From Holophagales bacterium UBA5066 (GTDB taxonomy: Bacteria; Acidobacteriota; Thermoanaerobaculia; UBA5066): a stretch of 9,212 nt of DNA. Positions 6,682 through 9,212 of the stretch are shown in pieces. The stretch covers positions 11,977 to 21,188 of the forward strand of contig DIAY01000247.1 of assembly GCA_002414905.1 (NCBI GenBank), written 5' to 3'. The notes beneath the pieces are model-generated. The model worked only from the letters and a program-made list of their open reading frames with translations. It had not been told where the DNA came from and did not search any database. The translations under genes were made by a program, and so were the position numbers. Position 1 is the first letter of the stretch. Every line of letters begins with the position of its first letter.

Positions 6682-8862
6682 TCAGTCGCTCTTTTTCCCT
6701 CGCTCGTCGCCAGAATCCGGACGGTCCCTGTGTCCGTCCTTCGGCGTGGGCGCCGGTTTCGATTCACGCTTTTGGGGTTCAGCCTTCTTCTCCTCGGCTC
6801 CCCTCGGCTCGGCCTTCTTCGGCCCGGCCTCGGCGGGCCTGGCGGGGACGGGCTTCGCCTCGGTCGCCTCGCGGCGCGGCTCCGTCGCGGGCGGCCTCGC
6901 CGCCTGCGGCGGCGGAGCGGGAGCGGGCCGCTGGGAAACCTCTTCCGGCGGCCGGGTCTGTTCACTCCGCGCCGACGGTGCTACACGCGTCGGTGCCGTC
7001 TCCCTCCTGGGCTCCAGCTGGGGCACGGGGGCCTGCTCCCTCACGGGTCTTGCCTCCGGCGCGACTCGCGTCGGCGGCACGTCTCTCTCCTGCCTCTGCT
7101 GCTCGGGTTCGCGCACCGGAGGGCGCTCCCGCTGGGGGGGCGAATAAGGGATTTCCGTCCGACGCGGTTCGGCGACCGGCCGGCTGGGTTCGGCTTCGCG
7201 TCCGGGCTGGGGCAGCCTGACCGGAGGGGTCTCATCTCGGCCGAGCACCGGACGCTCGGGTGCCTGCGGGGCACGGGTCGATGCCGGAGGAAGCGGCTGC
7301 GGCCTGCGCGACTCATTGACGTCGCCTCGGGGCGTCAGCTGGACTTCCGCGCGGGCGGCCGGGCGGACCGGCTGGACTCGCGTCTCTCCACGGCCCTGCT
7401 CCACCGAGAGGCGGCGCGACACATCCGCCGGAACCGGCTCGCCTCCCCTTTCCCGGATGACTTCGAGCTTGCGGTCGAAGGACGGGGGCGCCGGCGGCGG
7501 TGCCGTCCGCGTGACGACCTCGCGCTGAGAGATCCGCTCCGGCGGCCGGACCGAGTCGCGGCCCTGGATGGCGACGGTGCTCACGCGGATCGACTCGCGC
7601 GTCGGAAGGACCGGGATCGGACCGCGGATGATCGGAGCTGCGGACACCTCGCGAACGACCCTCGCGTCACGCACGATGGCGCCATCGACGCGTCCGCTGC
7701 CGACGAAGACGTTGCGCGGGACGACAGTCACACGGCTACGGTGGGCGTAGTTGAAGCCGGTCACGTTCACCGTCGAGCGCGAGCGGTACCACCACGGGTC
7801 GAAAGGCTCGCGGGGACCGAGAGGGAACCAGCCGACAAACCCGCCCACCGAGACGGTGAAGGACAGCCCTCCGCCGCCTCCGACGAAACCTACGACGGCT
7901 GGTGAGTAGCCGGGATAACGGCTGCGCGGGCTGACGGGGACCCAGCACCAGCGGCCCCGGACGACGGCCCAGCGTCCGTAGTGGTACGGCGCCCAGCCCC
8001 AGGGCTCCGAGGAGAGCCAGGTCCAGCCCCACGGGTCACGCCAGATCCAGCGTCCCGACCGGTACGGCTCCCAGCCGGCGGCCATCCCTCTCGGGTACCA
8101 GACGGAGCCGTACTCGGCGTTGCTCTCCCACGAGCCGTACGCGTCGAGGTCGTCGATCCCGTAGATGTCGGGGTGGACGTACGACGCCGAGCCCACCAGG
8201 CGATATCGGCGGGCGCGCGTCTCCACCCAGCGGTCCCAGCTGTCGGCTCGGCCTACGCGGACGAGGTCGTAGTCGGGGCGTTCAATGCCCCAGACGCGGA
8301 TCTGGTCGCCGCGATTCAGACTGATCTGGCCCCCCGCGGCGGCGGCCCAGGCCCGGCCCTGGAACACCGACACGCGGCTGTTGCCGTTCTCGTCGACGTC
8401 GACGCGAAAGCTGCCCGGCGTGTCGAACGTCACGGAGACGTTCGGGGTCGCCACTTCGAAGACCTCGTCCCTTGCAAGCCGATTGATCCGGAACGAGGCC
8501 GTTCCCAGGTTCAGGGAGAGCTGGCGAACGTCCCGCGTCATGTCCAGCGCGGCCAGCTCCGTCTCGGACCCGATATAGACCGTGGCGCCGCGCAGCTGGA
8601 GCTCCAGCCGCCCGTTCCGCCCGGCCCAGATCCGGTCACCGAGCGTCATCGGGTAATTCACCGAAACGGGCTGCCAATCGTCCGGCGCATCCCCGCGGTT
8701 GAACGAGACCTCTCCCTGAAAGTACGACACCCGCGCGACGGACTGGTGGATTCCGTCGTCGTCGTAGTCGTAGCCGGTCTCACGCTGAGCGGCCGCGGGT
8801 GAAACGGCGAAGAGAATCGCTGCCAGGATGGCCAGGGATCGAGGTCGAAGTCGAGATTTCAT
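6682..8862 (-). CDS. Secreted FecR/DUF6600 protein with Trp/Tyr-rich core and disordered tail
   Basis: This 726-residue exported protein starts with a clear Sec signal peptide (basic MKSRLRPR, hydrophobic 10-22, probable cleavage after AAA at 23-25). Residues about 45-195 form a FecR domain, with RVSYFQGEVSFNRG, MTLGDRIWAGRNGRLELQL and TPNVSVTFDTPGSFRV. It stands alone without the anti-sigma N-terminus or membrane anchor of true FecR, so a regulatory role is not implied. Residues about 240-310 hold the Trp/Tyr/Gly-rich DUF6600 motif, including GRWIWRDPWGWTWL and EPWGWAPYHYGRW. The glycine-rich stretch VGFVGGGGG and PFDPWWYRSR follow. From about 435 to the end the protein is Pro/Arg/Glu-rich and probably disordered, with PTRVAP repeated at 597 and 624 and a Lys/Ala/Glu/Pro stretch at 682-700. 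GGAG five bases upstream supports the start. It is first in a unit with the calcium ATPase. Function is unknown; an envelope or cell-surface role is plausible. Confidence 0.9.
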   Translation of the reverse strand: MKSRLRPRSLAILAAILFAVSPAAAQRETGYDYDDDGIHQSVARVSYFQGEVSFNRGDAPDDWQPVSVNYPMTLGDRIWAGRNGRLELQLRGATVYIGSETELAALDMTRDVRQLSLNLGTASFRINRLARDEVFEVATPNVSVTFDTPGSFRVDVDENGNSRVSVFQGRAWAAAAGGQISLNRGDQIRVWGIERPDYDLVRVGRADSWDRWVETRARRYRLVGSASYVHPDIYGIDDLDAYGSWESNAEYGSVWYPRGMAAGWEPYRSGRWIWRDPWGWTWLSSEPWGWAPYHYGRWAVVRGRWCWVPVSPRSRYPGYSPAVVGFVGGGGGLSFTVSVGGFVGWFPLGPREPFDPWWYRSRSTVNVTGFNYAHRSRVTVVPRNVFVGSGRVDGAIVRDARVVREVSAAPIIRGPIPVLPTRESIRVSTVAIQGRDSVRPPERISQREVVTRTAPPPAPPSFDRKLEVIRERGGEPVPADVSRRLSVEQGRGETRVQPVRPAARAEVQLTPRGDVNESRRPQPLPPASTRAPQAPERPVLGRDETPPVRLPQPGREAEPSRPVAEPRRTEIPYSPPQRERPPVREPEQQRQERDVPPTRVAPEARPVREQAPVPQLEPRRETAPTRVAPSARSEQTRPPEEVSQRPAPAPPPQAARPPATEPRREATEAKPVPARPAEAGPKKAEPRGAEEKKAEPQKRESKPAPTPKDGHRDRPDSGDERGKKSD

Positions 8863-8952
8863 GTTCTCTCCAATCAGCCGTTGCTAGCGAGGATCATGCC
8901 GTCCTCCGGGGAGAGCGCGACTCGGCCTGGTCCACGTCAGAGCTCCAGTATG

Positions 8953-8991
8953 CCGTTCACGGAACTGTACTCCGTTCAACAGAAATTGAAC
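8953..8991. promoter_or_regulatory. Cluster of small dyads in divergent intergenic region
   Basis: In this locally AT-rich stretch, GTTC-acg-GAAC (8955-8965) is followed by GTTCAA, a six-base spacer CAGAAA, and TTGAAC (8974-8991), a perfect 6-bp inverted repeat. CCGTTCA also occurs as a direct repeat at 8953 and 8972, 19 bases apart, which is nearly two helical turns. This arrangement resembles a repressor or activator operator between the divergent FecR-like gene and the gene starting at 9127. No convincing -35/-10 pair could be assigned on either strand. Confidence 0.4.
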
Positions 8992-9126
8992 TCGTTTCCA
9001 CCCGCGGCCATTCCGCAGGTCCGGAGGGGAGTCCGGGCCCGTCCTCCTCCTTCATCGGGACAATGGCGGACCGAGCATGACCGGCGTCATACTCGGGTCG
9101 GCCAAAGGAGCCTAGAAAGAGTTGTC

Positions 9127-9212
9127 ATGCGGACGAGCAGGTCGCGAAGGTTCGCCGGGGCGCTCGTCGCTGTCATTGCGGCGACCTTGCTCCTGCCGTT
9201 TGCGACTCTGGC
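9127..9212 (+). CDS. Start of an exported protein, cut off by window edge
   Basis: Only 28 complete codons are visible. They encode a typical signal peptide or membrane anchor: a basic start (MRTSRSRRF) and a hydrophobic stretch AGALVAVIAATLLLPFATL. A purine-rich GAAAGAG lies five bases upstream of the ATG, and AAAGGAG lies farther back at 9104. The frame stays open to the edge. It is divergent from the FecR-like gene. No function can be assigned from so little; the reading as a real gene rests on the start context and the signal-peptide pattern. Confidence 0.55.
   Translation, partial: MRTSRSRRFAGALVAVIAATLLLPFATL

Noticed and set aside
6669..6965. A 99-residue N-terminal extension of the ATPase
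   Set aside because: It is composed almost only of Arg and Pro and lies over the end of the FecR-like gene in another frame.
6730..7905. A 391-residue plus-strand open frame opposite the FecR-like gene
   Set aside because: It is the complement of the Pro/Arg-rich tail, with Arg/Gly/Leu repeats, no ribosome site and no family resemblance.
9021..9036. Hairpin CCGGA-N6-TCCGG in the right intergenic region
   Set aside because: A five-pair stem with no T-tract and no clear position relative to a promoter is expected by chance in this composition.
8799..9080. A 93-residue plus-strand open frame across the intergenic region
   Set aside because: It overlaps the signal peptide codons and ribosome site of the FecR-like gene, has no ribosome site of its own and resembles no family.

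Overview
The window is GC-rich bacterial chromosome with dense, mostly well-separated genes. It suggests an acidobacterium. The evidence is a secreted FecR/DUF6600 protein with a Trp/Tyr-rich core and a long proline-rich tail, a YtxJ-type bacilliredoxin, and an HflK/HflC pair whose HflK is fused to a permease. The phylum assignment is inferred from gene content and is only moderately secure. No rRNA, tRNA, CRISPR array, insertion sequence or phage gene was seen.

Layout. Bases 1-620 (minus) hold the N-terminal two thirds of hflC, which runs off the left edge. Directly upstream of it on the same strand (631-2844) is an unusual two-part membrane protein. Its N-terminal half is an SO_0444-like (DUF318) heavy-metal permease and its C-terminal half is a complete HflK-type SPFH domain. 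A 187-base divergent intergenic region (2845-3031) separates it from a plus-strand pair, a bacilliredoxin ytxJ (3032-3364) and an SCP2-like small protein (3361-3798), which overlap by four bases. That pair converges on a minus-strand unit made of a secreted FecR/DUF6600 protein (6682-8862) followed 13 bases later by a P2A-type calcium-transporting ATPase (3813-6668). A 264-base divergent intergenic region with several small dyads (8863-9126) precedes a plus-strand gene (9127 onward) of which only a signal-peptide-like start is visible.

How the parts may work together. HflK and HflC form the SPFH cage that surrounds and modulates the FtsH membrane protease. Here the HflK subunit carries its own transporter, so the cage and the permease would be made in fixed stoichiometry. 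The divergent bacilliredoxin points to thiol redox repair, and the ATPase to export of Ca2+ or a similar cation. Metal/cation homeostasis and envelope quality control are the common thread, but this link is inferred from adjacency only.
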